Shown: positions 8,346 to 17,380 of the stretch, in pieces | Layout of the letters: each line of letters opens with the position of its first letter | Numbering within the stretch: position 1 is the stretch's first letter | Assembly: GCF_018614585.1 (NCBI RefSeq) | Contig: NZ_JAGGOI010000022.1 | Coordinates: forward strand, 78,732 to 142,731 | From: Streptomyces sp. ISL-1 | Lineage (GTDB): Bacteria > Actinomycetota > Actinomycetes > Streptomycetales > Streptomycetaceae | DNA length: 64,000 bases | Direction of reading: 5' to 3' | Made by a program: the position numbers and the translations under genes | The notes under the pieces: model-generated | The model's database searches: none | The model's input: only the letters and a program-made list of their open reading frames with translations | Told to the model about the DNA's origin: nothing

Positions 8346-10220
8346 ATGCCCACGCGCCACGACATCCGTAACGTTGCCATCGTCGCCCACGTCGACCATG
8401 GCAAGACCACCCTGGTCGACGCCATGCTGAAGCAGGCTGGCGCCTTCGCCGCACATGCCGCCGAGCACCTCGACGACCGCATGATGGACTCGAACGACCT
8501 GGAGCGTGAGAAGGGCATCACGATCCTGGCGAAGAACACCGCCGTGAAGTACCACCCCAAGGCCGGCGGGGATCCGATCACCATCAACATCATCGACACC
8601 CCCGGCCACGCCGACTTCGGCGGCGAGGTGGAGCGCGGTCTGTCCATGGTGGACGCGGTCGTTCTGCTCGTGGACGCCTCCGAGGGCCCGCTCCCGCAGA
8701 CCCGCTTCGTGCTCCGCAAGGCCCTCCAGGCCCGGATGCCCGTCATTCTCTGCATCAACAAGACGGACCGCCCGGACTCCCGGATCGACGAGGTCGTCAA
8801 TGAGACCTACGACCTGTTCCTGGACCTGGACGCGGACGAGGAGCAGATCGAGTTCCCGATCGTCTACGCCTGCGCCCGTGACGGCGTTGCCTCGCTGACC
8901 AAGCCGGAGGACGGCACCGTCCCGCCCGACAGCGAGAACCTGGAGCCGTTCTTCAACACGATCCTCGAGCACGTCCCGGCCCCGGAGTACGACGAGGCCG
9001 CGCCGCTCCAGGCCCATGTCACCAACCTGGACGCCGACAACTTCCTCGGCCGTATCGCGCTCTGCCGCGTCGAGCAGGGTGAGCTGAAGAAGGGCCAGAC
9101 CGTCACCTGGATCAAGCGTGACGGCTCGATGTCCAACGTCCGCATCACCGAGCTGCTGATGACCGAGGCGCTCACCCGCAAGGCCGCCGAGAAGGCGGGC
9201 CCGGGCGACATCTGCGCGGTCGCCGGATTCCCGGACATCATGATCGGCGAGACGCTGGCCGACCCCGAGAACCCGATCGCGCTCCCGCTGATCACGGTCG
9301 ACGAGCCCGCGATCTCGATGACCATCGGTACGAACACCTCGCCGCTGGTCGGCAAGGGCGGCAAGGGCCACAAGGTCACGGCCCGCCAGGTGAAGGACCG
9401 CCTGGACAGGGAGCTGGTCGGCAACGTCTCGCTCCGCGTCCTGGAGACCGAGCGCCCCGACACCTGGGAGGTCCAGGGCCGTGGTGAGCTCGCGCTGGCC
9501 ATCCTGGTCGAGCAGATGCGCCGTGAGGGCTTCGAGCTGACCGTCGGCAAGCCCGAGGTCGTCACCAAGCAGGTCGACGGCAAGACGTACGAGCCGATCG
9601 AGCGCATGACGATCGACTCTCCCGAGGAGCACCTCGGCGCCATCACGCAGCTGATGGCGACCCGCAAGGGCCGTATGGAGACGATGACCAACCATGGCTC
9701 GGGCTGGATCCGCATGGAGTGGATCGTGCCGTCCCGCGGCCTGATCGGCTTCCGTACGGAGTTCCTGACCCAGACCCGCGGCACGGGCATCGCGCACTCC
9801 ATCTTCGAGGGCCACGAGCCCTGGTTCGGCGAGCTGCGCACCCGTAACAACGGCTCGCTGGTGGCGGACCGTTCGGGCTCGGTGACACCGTTCGCGATGA
9901 TCAACCTCCAGGAGCGCGGTGTCATCTTCACCGAGCCCGGCACCGAGGTGTACGAGGGCATGATCATCGGCGAGAACTCGCGCTCCGACGACATGGACGT
10001 GAACATCACCAAGGAGAAGAAGCTCACCAACATGCGTGCGGCTTCCGCGGACACGACGGAGAACGTCGTCCCGCCGCGCAAGCTCTCCCTGGAGCAGTCG
10101 CTGGAGTTCTGCCGCGACGACGAGTGCATCGAGGTGACCCCGGAGACGGTTCGTATCCGCAAGGTCGTCCTGGACCAGAAGGAGCGCGGCCGCACGGCCT
10201 CCCGCGCCAAGCGCAACTGA
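8346..10220 (+). CDS. typA: GTP-binding translation factor TypA/BipA
   Basis: A 624-residue ribosome-associated GTPase related to EF-G and LepA, involved in ribosome assembly and stress adaptation. G1 is AHVDHGKTT at 14-22, G3 is DTPGHADFGGEVERG, G4 is NKTD. EF-G-like domains and the TypA-specific C-terminal domain follow, with RGLIGFRTEFLTQTRGTG. The frame is open upstream for 67 codons, but family proteins begin MPTRHDIRNVAIVAHVDHGK, which fixes the ATG. It is monocistronic, flanked by terminators on both sides. Confidence 0.96.
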   Translation: MPTRHDIRNVAIVAHVDHGKTTLVDAMLKQAGAFAAHAAEHLDDRMMDSNDLEREKGITILAKNTAVKYHPKAGGDPITINIIDTPGHADFGGEVERGLSMVDAVVLLVDASEGPLPQTRFVLRKALQARMPVILCINKTDRPDSRIDEVVNETYDLFLDLDADEEQIEFPIVYACARDGVASLTKPEDGTVPPDSENLEPFFNTILEHVPAPEYDEAAPLQAHVTNLDADNFLGRIALCRVEQGELKKGQTVTWIKRDGSMSNVRITELLMTEALTRKAAEKAGPGDICAVAGFPDIMIGETLADPENPIALPLITVDEPAISMTIGTNTSPLVGKGGKGHKVTARQVKDRLDRELVGNVSLRVLETERPDTWEVQGRGELALAILVEQMRREGFELTVGKPEVVTKQVDGKTYEPIERMTIDSPEEHLGAITQLMATRKGRMETMTNHGSGWIRMEWIVPSRGLIGFRTEFLTQTRGTGIAHSIFEGHEPWFGELRTRNNGSLVADRSGSVTPFAMINLQERGVIFTEPGTEVYEGMIIGENSRSDDMDVNITKEKKLTNMRAASADTTENVVPPRKLSLEQSLEFCRDDECIEVTPETVRIRKVVLDQKERGRTASRAKRN

Positions 10221-10290
10221 CGCCCCGCGGGCGCCCGCCCGTCTGGCCGGAAGCCGGCCCAGCGGCCGATGGCGACCCGGTGACCGGAAG

Positions 10291-10328
10291 CGGCCCGGAC
10301 GCCCCCACCAGTGGGGGCGTCCGGGCCG
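10291..10328 (+). terminator. Strong terminator after typA
   Basis: A perfect 17-bp GC stem (10291-10307 with 10312-10328) with a CCAG loop, followed by a short T-rich run. It isolates typA from the bldK leader. Confidence 0.9.
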
Positions 10329-10725
10329 TTTGCGTCTGTCGACGTCCTGCGAAACCGCCGGAACGGAGCACGGCCCGGAGGTCCTCCGTCAACAGGATTT
10401 CCTACCCCGCACGATCGACTATCGGACGTTGCTCACCGGAAACCTGTATTAACAGTCCGTTTCGCGGGTGTCTGTCTGCGATCCCTTTGTCCGAATTCTG
10501 AGCCTCTGGCGTGGGGTGATGTTGCCAAAACGAGATGCTTTAGGTGTGGTTTACCGCCTGAACTTACCCAATAGTTGGCTTCATTGAGCTCGGGTCAACG
10601 GGTCACGCGCTGTGGGGAGCGCCGACTCACGAGCACACGGGGTACTGCTCTTCGCCGTCAGGGGTGTCGGCGGGTGTCATGTGCCCAGTCTCGCAGTGAA
10701 CACGTGGACTCCTGAGGAGGAACCC
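10329..10725 (+). promoter_or_regulatory. Promoter region upstream of the bldK leader
   Basis: No gene is supported here. Base composition falls well below the local average between about 10400 and 10600, with AT-rich stretches such as TGTATTAACAG and CTTACCCAATAG, as expected of a regulated Streptomyces promoter region. I cannot assign a -10/-35 pair with confidence. bldK operons are known developmental targets, but no operator consensus was recognised. Confidence 0.45.
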
Positions 10726-10839
10726 ATGCGCGGTGCCATGAGCGCCAGTGGGGTCGGGTCGTCGCAGACGGCTCGTACGGCCGGTCTTTTCCAGCGCAAA
10801 TCATCCGGCCAGGTCGCTGGCAGCGGCCGGCGATTCTGA
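10726..10839 (+). CDS. Candidate 37-residue leader peptide upstream of bldK
   Basis: This ATG has one of the best ribosome sites in the window, GAGGAGG with a short spacer. It opens a 37-codon frame beginning MRGAMSASGV and ending GSGRRF before TGA. The peptide is rich in Ser, Gly and Arg and has no recognised domain. It contains LFQRKSSG, resembling RFECKSLG in the next small frame. It may be a regulatory leader or a short protein; only the start signal supports it. Confidence 0.45.
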   Translation: MRGAMSASGVGSSQTARTAGLFQRKSSGQVAGSGRRF

Positions 10840-10870
10840 GACCCGGTCAACCGCTCGGCTCGCGCTCCTG

Positions 10871-10957
10871 GGGGTGGAACCCACCCCGATCGACGCTCCT
10901 TCCAACCTTCTTGCCTGCGGGTGCTCCCCTGGGCAAGGGGTGACGCGGCCGCACCCG
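10871..10957 (+). promoter_or_regulatory. Foldable segment of the bldK 5' leader
   Basis: Two nested structures are visible. The first is a 7-bp hairpin with a 3-base loop (10871-10877 with 10881-10887). The second is an outer CGGGTGC/GCACCCG pairing (10918-10924 with 10951-10957), which can extend by a G-U and a T-A pair; it encloses a CCCCT/AGGGG hairpin (10926-10930 with 10936-10940). It lies between two small ORFs. It matches no riboswitch class I know; attenuation or RNA stability are possible roles. Confidence 0.35.
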
Positions 10958-10990
10958 TACAGGGTGACGGATGGCAACTCAGGGATCGTC

Positions 10991-11071
10991 ATGCAGCGCT
11001 CACGCCGGTTCGAGTGCAAATCGCTCGGCCGCCGCAGCGCGCAGGAAACGCGGGTCACCCGACACCCGTGA
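10991..11071 (+). CDS. Candidate 26-residue leader peptide ending 11 bases before bldKA
   Basis: An ATG preceded by AGGGA at a good distance opens a 26-codon, very basic frame (MQRSRRFECKSLGRR...). It stops 11 bases before the bldKA start. bldKA itself has only a weak ribosome site (GGA), so translation of this frame could feed ribosomes to bldKA. There is no homology to cite; support comes only from the start signal and position. Confidence 0.35.
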   Translation: MQRSRRFECKSLGRRSAQETRVTRHP

Positions 11072-11082
11072 ATGGACACATC

Positions 11083-12120
11083 ATGACCAGTCCAATTGAG
11101 ACCGAGGACACCGACTCCTCTGTCACCTTGGACAAAGAGACCGCGACCAAGACCGATGCCGCGGAGAGCAAGACCCTTGCCGGCCGCTCACCCGGCCAGC
11201 TGATGTGGACGCGCTTCAAGCGCGACCGCACGGGCGTGATCTCCGCCTTGGTGGTGCTCTTCTTCTTCGCCATCGCGGCGCTGGCCCCGGTGATCTCCGC
11301 CTTGTACGGCAAGAATCCCTACACGCTCTACGCCCAGGAACCGGACTATCCGTTCCTGCTCGACGACTTCGCGATGCCCACCGGGAGCTTGGGTGGCATC
11401 TCCGGAGACTTCTGGTTCGGTGTCGAACCGAACCTGGGCCGCGACGTGTTCACCATGCTGCTCTACGGCATGCGCACCTCGCTGTTCATGGCACTCGTCC
11501 TGACGCTGCTCAGCGTGCTCACGGGCGTGATCATCGGCATGGTGGGTGGCTACTTCGGCGGCAGGGTCGACTACTGGCTGGGCCGGGTGACCGACTTCTT
11601 CCTGGCCTTCCCGAACCAGCTGTTCTTCATCGCCTTCATGCCCGTCGTGACCGCGCTGTTCGTGTCTCCGTCGGACGAGACCCCCACCTACCTGCGCGCA
11701 GTCGCGATCATCCTGGTGATGTGGTTCCTCGGTTGGATGGGCATGGCCCGTCTGGTCAGGAGCTCCGTCCTGTCTCTGCGTGAGCGGGAGTTCGTGGAGG
11801 CGGCCAAGGTCTCGGGCGCCTCGCGGTGGCGGATCGTGCGCAAGGAGATCCTGCCGAACATCGTCACCCCGATCCTGGTGCAGGGCACCTACACACTGCC
11901 CAGCTCCATCCTGAGCATCGCCTTCCTCTCGTTCGTCGGTGTCGGCTTCGTGGAGCCGACCCCTGACTGGGGCCGGATGTTCGCGATCGGCGCCAACATC
12001 TACGAGCAGGACCCGGCGTTCATGTTCTTCCCGGGCATCGCCATGGTGGTTTTCGTGCTCGCCTTCAACCTTCTTGGCGACTCGGTCCGGGACGCGTTCG
12101 ACCCCAAGACCGGACGGTGA
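11083..12120 (+). CDS. bldKA: Oligopeptide ABC transporter permease (OppC/DppC type), BldKA
   Basis: A 345-residue inner-membrane permease. A hydrophilic N-terminal stretch of about 45 residues precedes TM1 (VISALVVLFFFAIAALAPV); five further hydrophobic segments follow. The EAA loop that contacts the ATPases reads EFVEAAKVSGASRWRIV. It is the first structural gene of a five-gene operon of permease, lipoprotein, permease and two ATPases, the order known for S. coelicolor bldK. That importer is needed for aerial mycelium formation and takes up an extracellular signalling oligopeptide. The ATG is chosen because it begins the conserved protein; a weak GGA precedes it. Confidence 0.88.
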   Translation: MTSPIETEDTDSSVTLDKETATKTDAAESKTLAGRSPGQLMWTRFKRDRTGVISALVVLFFFAIAALAPVISALYGKNPYTLYAQEPDYPFLLDDFAMPTGSLGGISGDFWFGVEPNLGRDVFTMLLYGMRTSLFMALVLTLLSVLTGVIIGMVGGYFGGRVDYWLGRVTDFFLAFPNQLFFIAFMPVVTALFVSPSDETPTYLRAVAIILVMWFLGWMGMARLVRSSVLSLREREFVEAAKVSGASRWRIVRKEILPNIVTPILVQGTYTLPSSILSIAFLSFVGVGFVEPTPDWGRMFAIGANIYEQDPAFMFFPGIAMVVFVLAFNLLGDSVRDAFDPKTGR

Positions 12121-12218
12121 CGTCCATGGGCGGGGGTGGCTGCCGCCCTCGCGCCGGGCAACCGGACGGCCAGGCAGCTCTTCTGGATAACAACGGACAG
12201 GTAGGTGCAACGAGCATC

Positions 12219-14015
12219 ATGAAGCCCACTCAATCGCGCTCCGCCCGCGCCATAGTCGTCGCGGTCGCGGCCGGCTCGCTGGCGCTTACCGGCTGCTCCA
12301 AGGACAGCGGTAAGAACGCCAAGGACGAGTCCAAGTCCAAGCAGGACGCCTCGTCGCAGTCGAAGCCTGTCGTCTACGGCGACACCGCCGCTTCGAACGG
12401 CCCCGCGGCAGCGGTTCCGGGCGCCAAGCCCGGCGGCAGCATCAACGTCTACATGCAGTCGGACCTGTCCCACATGGACCCGGGCCAGATCTACGTCAGT
12501 GACGCGGGCCAGTTCGCCAACCTGGTCCACCGTGGTCTGACCAACTTCCAGGAGGACGACAAGGGCAACCTGACCGTCGTCGGTGACGTTGCCACCGACT
12601 CCGGCAAGTCGTCCAACGGCGGCAAGACCTGGACGTACACGCTCAAGGACGGCATCAAGGACCAGGACGGCAACGTCATCACGTCCGCCGATGTCCGTCA
12701 CACCATCGAGCGCATGTACTCGAAGGTCATCTTCGACGGTCCGACCTACGTCCAGGACTGGCTCTCCGGCGGCAAGTACCGCGAGGCGCTGCCGGACGGT
12801 CCGTACAAGGGCAAGCACCTGCCGGACAGCGTCCTTGCGACCCCGGACGCGAAGACGGTCGTCTTCAACTTCAAGGCCCCGCAGCCCGACCTCCCGCAGG
12901 CGCTGGCCATGGCGGGTTACGCCATCGTTCCCCAGAAGGCGGACACGAAGGAGAAGTACGACAAGGCCCCGAAGTCGCTGGGCCCGTACAAGGTCGCCGA
13001 GTACAAGACCGGCAAGTCCCTGAAGCTGGTGAAGAACACGAACTGGGACCCGAAGACGGACTCGGTGCGCCACCAGTACGTCGACGGCTACAACTTCACC
13101 ACGACCATCGACCAGGCCAGCCAGACCAAGCGTCTGATTGCCGACCAGGGCGAAGCCAAGAACGCCATCCAGTTCACGGACTCGGTCGACCCGGCCCAGA
13201 TGCAGTCCGTGGTGGGCAACGCGGCGGTCAACAAGCGCGCCATCAAGGGCTACCAGCCCTACGTCTGGCAGATGTCCTTCAACCTGGACCGTCTGAAGGA
13301 CAAGAAGATCCGCGACGCGATCACCCACGCGATCCCGAGCCAGTCCATGATCCAGGCTGACGGCGGTAAGTACGGCGGCGAGCTCGCCGGCGGTCTGTTC
13401 GCGCCGACCCTGCCGGGCTTCGACGCGAAGTACGACCCGTTCGGCAAGCTGAAGAAGCCCAACGGCGACCCGGCCAAGGCCAAGGAGCTGCTGAAGGAAG
13501 CGGGCGTCAAGCAGGGCACGAAGCTCTCCTACGCCTACTCCAACACGCCGCGTGGCCAGAAGCAGATGGTCATCATCAAGGACGCGCTCAACAAGATCGG
13601 CTTCGACGTCCAGGCCAAGGAGATCGAGCGCGCCACCTTCTACGAGCAGGTCGGCAAGCTCAACAACCCGTTCGACCTGTACATGACCGGCTGGGGCCAG
13701 GACTGGCCGTCCCCGGGCACGGTTGTCACCCCGGTCTACGACGGTGACCTGGTCGCCGACGGCGCCCCGAACTACTCGCACATCAAGGACGAGAAGGTCA
13801 CCCAGGGCATCAACGAGGCACTGACGCTGGAGCCCGCGGCTGCCGCCAAGAAGTGGGAGGAGATCCACCACCGCATCGTGGAGGAGATCAACCCGGCTGC
13901 CCCGGTCTACTACTCCAAGCAGATCCAGCTGTCCGGCTCGAACGTCGGCGGCGTCAAGTACAGCACCGAGTCGAGCTACATCGACATCAACGACCTGTAC
14001 CTGATCCAGCCGTAA
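12219..14015 (+). CDS. bldKB: Oligopeptide-binding lipoprotein, BldKB
   Basis: A 598-residue SBP_bac_5 lipoprotein. The signal sequence ends at the lipobox ALTGC, followed by a Lys/Ser-rich linker, so it sits on the outer face of the membrane and hands peptides to BldKA/BldKC. Family landmarks are GGSINVYMQSDLSHMDPG, a CDS-like ITSADVRHTIERMYS helix and the late GWGQDWPSPGT motif. The frame is open 34 codons upstream, but the signal peptide fixes the start at MKPTQSRSARA. A 98-base gap separates it from bldKA. A hairpin follows it, which may let it be made in excess of the permeases. Confidence 0.9.
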   Translation: MKPTQSRSARAIVVAVAAGSLALTGCSKDSGKNAKDESKSKQDASSQSKPVVYGDTAASNGPAAAVPGAKPGGSINVYMQSDLSHMDPGQIYVSDAGQFANLVHRGLTNFQEDDKGNLTVVGDVATDSGKSSNGGKTWTYTLKDGIKDQDGNVITSADVRHTIERMYSKVIFDGPTYVQDWLSGGKYREALPDGPYKGKHLPDSVLATPDAKTVVFNFKAPQPDLPQALAMAGYAIVPQKADTKEKYDKAPKSLGPYKVAEYKTGKSLKLVKNTNWDPKTDSVRHQYVDGYNFTTTIDQASQTKRLIADQGEAKNAIQFTDSVDPAQMQSVVGNAAVNKRAIKGYQPYVWQMSFNLDRLKDKKIRDAITHAIPSQSMIQADGGKYGGELAGGLFAPTLPGFDAKYDPFGKLKKPNGDPAKAKELLKEAGVKQGTKLSYAYSNTPRGQKQMVIIKDALNKIGFDVQAKEIERATFYEQVGKLNNPFDLYMTGWGQDWPSPGTVVTPVYDGDLVADGAPNYSHIKDEKVTQGINEALTLEPAAAAKKWEEIHHRIVEEINPAAPVYYSKQIQLSGSNVGGVKYSTESSYIDINDLYLIQP

Positions 14016-14032
14016 CACCGAAGCACGGCTGA

Positions 14033-14072
14033 TCCGTGGGGGTGTGCGCCAGGCGGAGCGCACCCCCACGGA
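14033..14072 (+). terminator. Intercistronic hairpin between bldKB and bldKC
   Basis: A 12-bp perfect stem (14033-14044 with 14061-14072) lies 17 bases after the bldKB stop, inside the operon. It is not followed by a promoter-like AT-rich stretch. It is best read as a partial terminator or a 3'-end stabiliser of bldKB mRNA. Confidence 0.65.
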
Positions 14073-14121
14073 CCCTCACCCCTCACAACCCCGCCGCTTC
14101 CGAAGAGAGCAGCCTTCCGCG

Positions 14122-15099
14122 ATGCTTCAGTTCCTCATCCGCAGGTTGACCGGCGCCGTCGTCATCATGTTCCTGATCGGCGCCTTCACGTTCTTCCTGT
14201 TCTATACGATCCCCCAGGACTTCGCCGAGCTCTCCTGCGGCAAGAACTGCACGCCGGAGAACATCGCGGTCATCCGCGAGAACCTTGGCCTCGACAAGCC
14301 CATCACGGCTCAGTTCTGGGACTTCATGGTCGGCATCGTGGCCGGCCGCGACTTCGCTGTCGGACACTGCGCAGCGCCGTGTCTGGGGCTCTCCTTCGAC
14401 TCCGGCAACTTCGTCTGGGACTCGATCATGGACCGCTTCCCGCTGACGCTGTCGCTGACCGTCGGCGGTCTGGTCATCTTCCTGGTGCTGGGACTCGGCT
14501 CGGGCATGCTCGCCGCCTGGAAGCGCGGCACTGTGGTCGACAAGGTCGTCAGTGGCGCCTCGATGGTGCTCAGCTCGTTCCAGATCTACTTCCTGGGGCC
14601 GATCGTTCTTGGCATCTTCGTCTACAGCACCGGCTGGATGGAGAACCCCAAGTACGTTCCGTTCACGGACGATCCGGTCGGCTGGGCCGTCGGCATGCTG
14701 ATCCCCTGGGCCGTCATGGCGACCATCTTCACCGCCCAGTACACACGTATGGCCCGCTCCACCATGATCGAGCAGCTTCAGGAAGAGCATGTCCGGACCG
14801 CGCGGGCCAAGGGCATGCGACAGCGGTACGTCTTCTTCCGCTACGCCTGGCGCGGCTCTCTCACCCCCATCGTCACCATCCTCGGCATGGACCTCAGCGG
14901 ACTCCTCGCGGGCGCGGTGGTCACCGAGTTCACCTTCGACCTGGCGGGCATCGGCCGCCTGGCGGTGGAGTCGTCACTGACCAAGGACCTGCCGCTGACG
15001 ATGGGCGTGATGCTGTTCGGGGCCTTCTTCATCCTGATCCTGAACATCATCGTGGACCTCGCCTACGCCTACATCGACCCGCGCGTGCGCCTCGCCTAG
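14122..15099 (+). CDS. bldKC: Oligopeptide ABC transporter permease (OppB/DppB type), BldKC
   Basis: A 325-residue permease starting MLQFLIRRLTGAVVIMFLIG, the usual OppB-like beginning with TM1. The periplasmic-side segment carries the typical LGLDKPITAQFWDF sequence, although a Cys pair (CGKNC) precedes it. The later helices end at LAYAYIDPRVRLA, a standard OppB C-terminus. The coupling loop includes EEHVRTARAKGMRQR. The start is ATG; the frame is open 26 codons upstream through non-conserved sequence. It pairs with BldKA to form the channel. Confidence 0.9.
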   Translation: MLQFLIRRLTGAVVIMFLIGAFTFFLFYTIPQDFAELSCGKNCTPENIAVIRENLGLDKPITAQFWDFMVGIVAGRDFAVGHCAAPCLGLSFDSGNFVWDSIMDRFPLTLSLTVGGLVIFLVLGLGSGMLAAWKRGTVVDKVVSGASMVLSSFQIYFLGPIVLGIFVYSTGWMENPKYVPFTDDPVGWAVGMLIPWAVMATIFTAQYTRMARSTMIEQLQEEHVRTARAKGMRQRYVFFRYAWRGSLTPIVTILGMDLSGLLAGAVVTEFTFDLAGIGRLAVESSLTKDLPLTMGVMLFGAFFILILNIIVDLAYAYIDPRVRLA

Positions 15100-15109
15100 G
15101 AGAACGACC

Positions 15110-16171
15110 GTGACCACAATGACCAAGACCGAAGACACACCGGCCCCGACCGGGCCGGAGGCCTTCCTCTCGGTCCGCGACCTGCGGGTGCGGTTCTCCA
15201 CCGAGGACGGCATCGTCAACGCGGTCGACGGCCTCTCCTTCGACGTCGAGCGTGGCAAGACGCTGGGCATCGTGGGCGAATCGGGCTCCGGCAAGTCCGT
15301 GACCAACCTGACCGTCCTCGGTCTGCACAACCCCAAGACCAGCGCTGTCGACGGATCGATCCGCCTCGACGGCCAGGAGCTGACCGACGCGCCCGAGAAG
15401 GAGCTGGAGAAGCTCCGCGGCAACAAGGTCGCGATGATCTTCCAGGACCCGCTGACGGCGCTCTCGCCGTACTACACGGTGGGCCGGCAGATCGCCGAGC
15501 CGTTCATGAAGCACACCGGCGCCTCCAAGAAGCAGGCGAAGGCACGGGCCATCGAGATGCTGGACAAGGTCGGCATTCCGCAGCCCGCGCTGCGCTTCAA
15601 CGACTATCCGCACCAGTTCTCCGGCGGTATGCGCCAGCGCGCGATGATCGCCATGGCGCTGATCTGCAACCCCGACCTGCTGATTGCCGACGAGCCGACA
15701 ACCGCGCTCGACGTGACCGTCCAGGCGCAGATCCTCGACCTGCTCAAGGACCTCCAGCAGGAGTTCGGGTCGGCGATCATCTTCATCACCCACGACCTCG
15801 GTGTCATCGCCAACATGGCCGATGACCTGCTCGTGATGTACGCGGGGCGGGCGGTGGAGCGCGGCAGCGTCCGCGAGGTGCTCACGGCACCCCAGCACCC
15901 GTACACGTGGGGGCTGTTGAGCTCGATGCCGCGCCTCGGGGGCGACATCGACGAGGCGCTCACGCCGATCCCCGGCTCCCCGCCGAGCCTGCTCAACCCG
16001 CCCTCCGGCTGCCCCTTCCACCCGCGTTGCACCTTCACCGGCAAGGTGGAGGACTCGCGGTGCTCCGGTGAGCGGCCGCAGCTGGCTGAGGGGCGGGCCG
16101 CTGCCTGCCATCTCACGTCGCAGCAGAAGCAGACCATCTTCATTGATCAGATCAAGCCCCGGCTTGGCTAG
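15110..16171 (+). CDS. bldKD: Oligopeptide ABC transporter ATP-binding protein, BldKD
   Basis: A 353-residue cytoplasmic ATPase. Walker A is GESGSGKS, the signature is FSGGMRQR, Walker B is LLIADEPTTALD, and the switch His is in ITHDLG. The C-terminal oligo_HPY region has a cysteine set (CPFHPRC, then two more Cys) that in related DppD proteins can bind an iron-sulfur cluster; this is family knowledge, not shown here. The GTG start has AGGAG seven bases upstream and follows bldKC by 10 bases. Confidence 0.93.
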   Translation: MTTMTKTEDTPAPTGPEAFLSVRDLRVRFSTEDGIVNAVDGLSFDVERGKTLGIVGESGSGKSVTNLTVLGLHNPKTSAVDGSIRLDGQELTDAPEKELEKLRGNKVAMIFQDPLTALSPYYTVGRQIAEPFMKHTGASKKQAKARAIEMLDKVGIPQPALRFNDYPHQFSGGMRQRAMIAMALICNPDLLIADEPTTALDVTVQAQILDLLKDLQQEFGSAIIFITHDLGVIANMADDLLVMYAGRAVERGSVREVLTAPQHPYTWGLLSSMPRLGGDIDEALTPIPGSPPSLLNPPSGCPFHPRCTFTGKVEDSRCSGERPQLAEGRAAACHLTSQQKQTIFIDQIKPRLG

Positions 16172-16185
16172 GGAGACGCAGAGAC

Positions 16186-17310
16186 ATGAGCGAGAACGTC
16201 ACTCTGCCTAAGCAGCAGGGAACATCCGATGGGGCAACCGACCGGGGCGAGCCACTGCTCACCGTCGAGGGCCTGACCAAGCATTTCCCGATCTACGGCG
16301 GCTTCCCCTTCAAGCGCCAGGTCGGTGCCGTCAAGGCGGTGGACGGGATCGACCTGTCCGTGCACGCCGGTGAGAGCCTCGGCCTCGTCGGCGAGTCCGG
16401 CTGCGGCAAGTCCACCACCGGCCGGCTGATCACGCGGCTGATGGAACCGACCGGCGGCAAGATCACCTACGCCGGGCAGGACATCACCCGCGCCGGCCGC
16501 AAGCAGTTGGCGCCGGTCAGGTCCGAGATCCAGATGATCTTCCAGGACCCGTACTCGTCGCTGAACCCGCGGCAGACCGTCGGCACCATCATCAAGAGCC
16601 CGATGGAGGTCAACGGCATCAACCCGGCCGGCGGGCGCGAGAAGCGGGTGCAAGAGCTCCTGGAGACCGTGGGTCTCAACCCGGAGCACTACAACCGCTT
16701 CCCGCACGAGTTCTCCGGCGGCCAGCGCCAGCGCATCGGTGTGGCGCGGGCCCTCGCGCTCCAGCCGAAGCTGATCGTCGCCGACGAGCCGGTCTCCGCG
16801 CTGGACGTGTCGATCCAGGCACAGGTCGTCAACCTGCTGCAGAAGGTCCAGGACGAGCTGGGTATCGCTTTCCTGTTCATCGCCCACGACCTGGCGATCG
16901 TGCGGCACTTCTCGCACCGCGTGGCCGTGATGTACCTGGGCAAGGTGGTAGAGGTCGCCGACCGCGACTCCCTCTACAACAGGCCTCGTCACCCGTACAC
17001 GCACGCCCTGCTCTCGGCCGTGCCCGAGGCGGACGTCGACGCCGCGAAGAAGGAGCGGATCCGCCTCTCCGGCGACGTTCCCTCCCCGATCATGCCGCCG
17101 TCCGGCTGCCGCTTCCGCACCCGCTGCTGGAAGGCGCAGGACAAGTGCGCGACCGAGGAGCCGCCACTGGTGCAGATCTCCGGGAACCGTGAGGGTCACC
17201 TGACGGCCTGCCACTTCCCGGAGGAGCCGACGACCGAGCGAGCCGAGGACGTGATCCTGGACCCGGCGCTCGCCGCGCTCGAGGAGGGGAAGAACGGCTC
17301 CGACGACTGA
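16186..17310 (+). CDS. bldKE: Oligopeptide ABC transporter ATP-binding protein, BldKE
   Basis: A 374-residue OppF-like ATPase, partner of BldKD. Walker A is GESGCGKST, the signature is FSGGQRQRIGVARAL, Walker B is IVADEPVSALD, and the switch is IAHDLAIVRH. The oligo_HPY tail has CRFRTRCWKAQDKC. The ATG is preceded by GGGAGA and lies 14 bases after bldKD. It is the last gene of the operon; a terminator begins 14 bases after its stop. Confidence 0.93.
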   Translation: MSENVTLPKQQGTSDGATDRGEPLLTVEGLTKHFPIYGGFPFKRQVGAVKAVDGIDLSVHAGESLGLVGESGCGKSTTGRLITRLMEPTGGKITYAGQDITRAGRKQLAPVRSEIQMIFQDPYSSLNPRQTVGTIIKSPMEVNGINPAGGREKRVQELLETVGLNPEHYNRFPHEFSGGQRQRIGVARALALQPKLIVADEPVSALDVSIQAQVVNLLQKVQDELGIAFLFIAHDLAIVRHFSHRVAVMYLGKVVEVADRDSLYNRPRHPYTHALLSAVPEADVDAAKKERIRLSGDVPSPIMPPSGCRFRTRCWKAQDKCATEEPPLVQISGNREGHLTACHFPEEPTTERAEDVILDPALAALEEGKNGSDD

Positions 17311-17324
17311 CGCGAGAGCACGGG

Positions 17325-17361
17325 GAATGCCCCGGCCGCCATTGTGGCGGCCGGGGCATTC
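17325..17361 (+). terminator. Terminator of the bldK operon
   Basis: A perfect 16-bp stem (17325-17340 with 17346-17361), loop ATTGT, followed by CTCATTTCC. Confidence 0.9.
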
Positions 17362-17380
17362 TCATTTCCGGCCCCTCAAG

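Noticed and set aside
10918..10957. Known riboswitch (for example cyclic di-AMP type) in the bldK leader
   Set aside because: There is some CCCCTG-like sequence, but the conserved cores of the classes I know are not present.
11005..11025. T-arm-like GGTTCGAGTGC resembling part of a tRNA in the bldK leader
   Set aside because: No matching acceptor, D or anticodon arms could be found around it.
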